The notes under the pieces are model-generated. The model saw only the letters and a program-made list of their open reading frames with translations, had not been told where the DNA came from and did not search any database. A stretch of DNA of 6,342 bases from Chloroflexota bacterium (GTDB lineage: Bacteria; Chloroflexota; Limnocylindria; Limnocylindrales; CSP1-4). The position numbers were made by a program, and so were the translations under genes. Shown one piece after another: positions 6,320 through 6,342 of the stretch. Location of the stretch: NCBI GenBank assembly GCA_021790715.1, contig JAJYGK010000136.1:1-6342 (forward strand). The letters run 5' to 3'. Every line of letters starts with the position of its first letter. Positions within the stretch are counted from its first letter, which is position 1.

Positions 6320-6338
6320 GGTCGCTCGGCGAGCGACC
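6320..6338. repeat. 8-bp perfect hairpin (3-base loop) at the window's right edge
   Basis: GGTCGCTC at 6320-6327 pairs exactly with GAGCGACC at 6331-6338 across a GGC loop. It may be a terminator-like or operator-like element, but the neighbouring sequence lies outside the window and no T-run is present on either side. Confidence 0.3.
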
Positions 6339-6342
6339 CGCG

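Overview
The window is very GC-rich bacterial chromosome, with strong G/C preference at third codon positions and long spurious antisense frames typical of such DNA. Five protein genes are supported. I see no RNA gene, CRISPR array, insertion sequence, prophage gene or sign of recent transfer. Protein style and gene content (a Lon/J-protein/ClpB run beside a luciferase-like oxidoreductase) suggest a high-GC Chloroflexota lineage, with a high-GC Actinomycetota as the alternative. This is inference from sequence flavour, not a search result.

Layout: (1) 1-519, + strand, the 3' end of lon, including the Ser-Lys protease dyad; (2) 571-1803, +, a class B (CbpA-type) J-domain co-chaperone with no zinc finger and a repetitive C-terminal tail; (3) 1936-4680, +, a complete ClpB disaggregase with intact motifs in both AAA+ modules; (4) 4805-5455, +, a NudL-like CoA pyrophosphatase (Nudix) that appears to have its own promoter and a leaderless start; (5) 5430-6260, - strand, a luciferase-like flavin/F420-dependent oxidoreductase, convergent with the Nudix gene and overlapping it by 26 bp.

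The first three genes form a co-oriented protein quality-control block. Lon degrades damaged proteins, the J-protein delivers clients to DnaK (not in the window) and ClpB extracts proteins from aggregates with DnaK/J help. A perfect 13-bp hairpin lies between lon and the J-protein gene, so the two may be partly uncoupled. No CIRCE or HAIR-type heat-shock operator was recognised. The last two genes look like ordinary metabolic genes, unrelated to the chaperone block.

I found no convincing new biological system. The observations most worth a second look are the 18-bp in-frame tandem repeat in the J-protein tail, disordered C-terminal extensions of similar size on all three proteostasis proteins, the likely leaderless promoter of the Nudix gene, and the inverted repeats between lon and the J-protein gene and upstream of the oxidoreductase.
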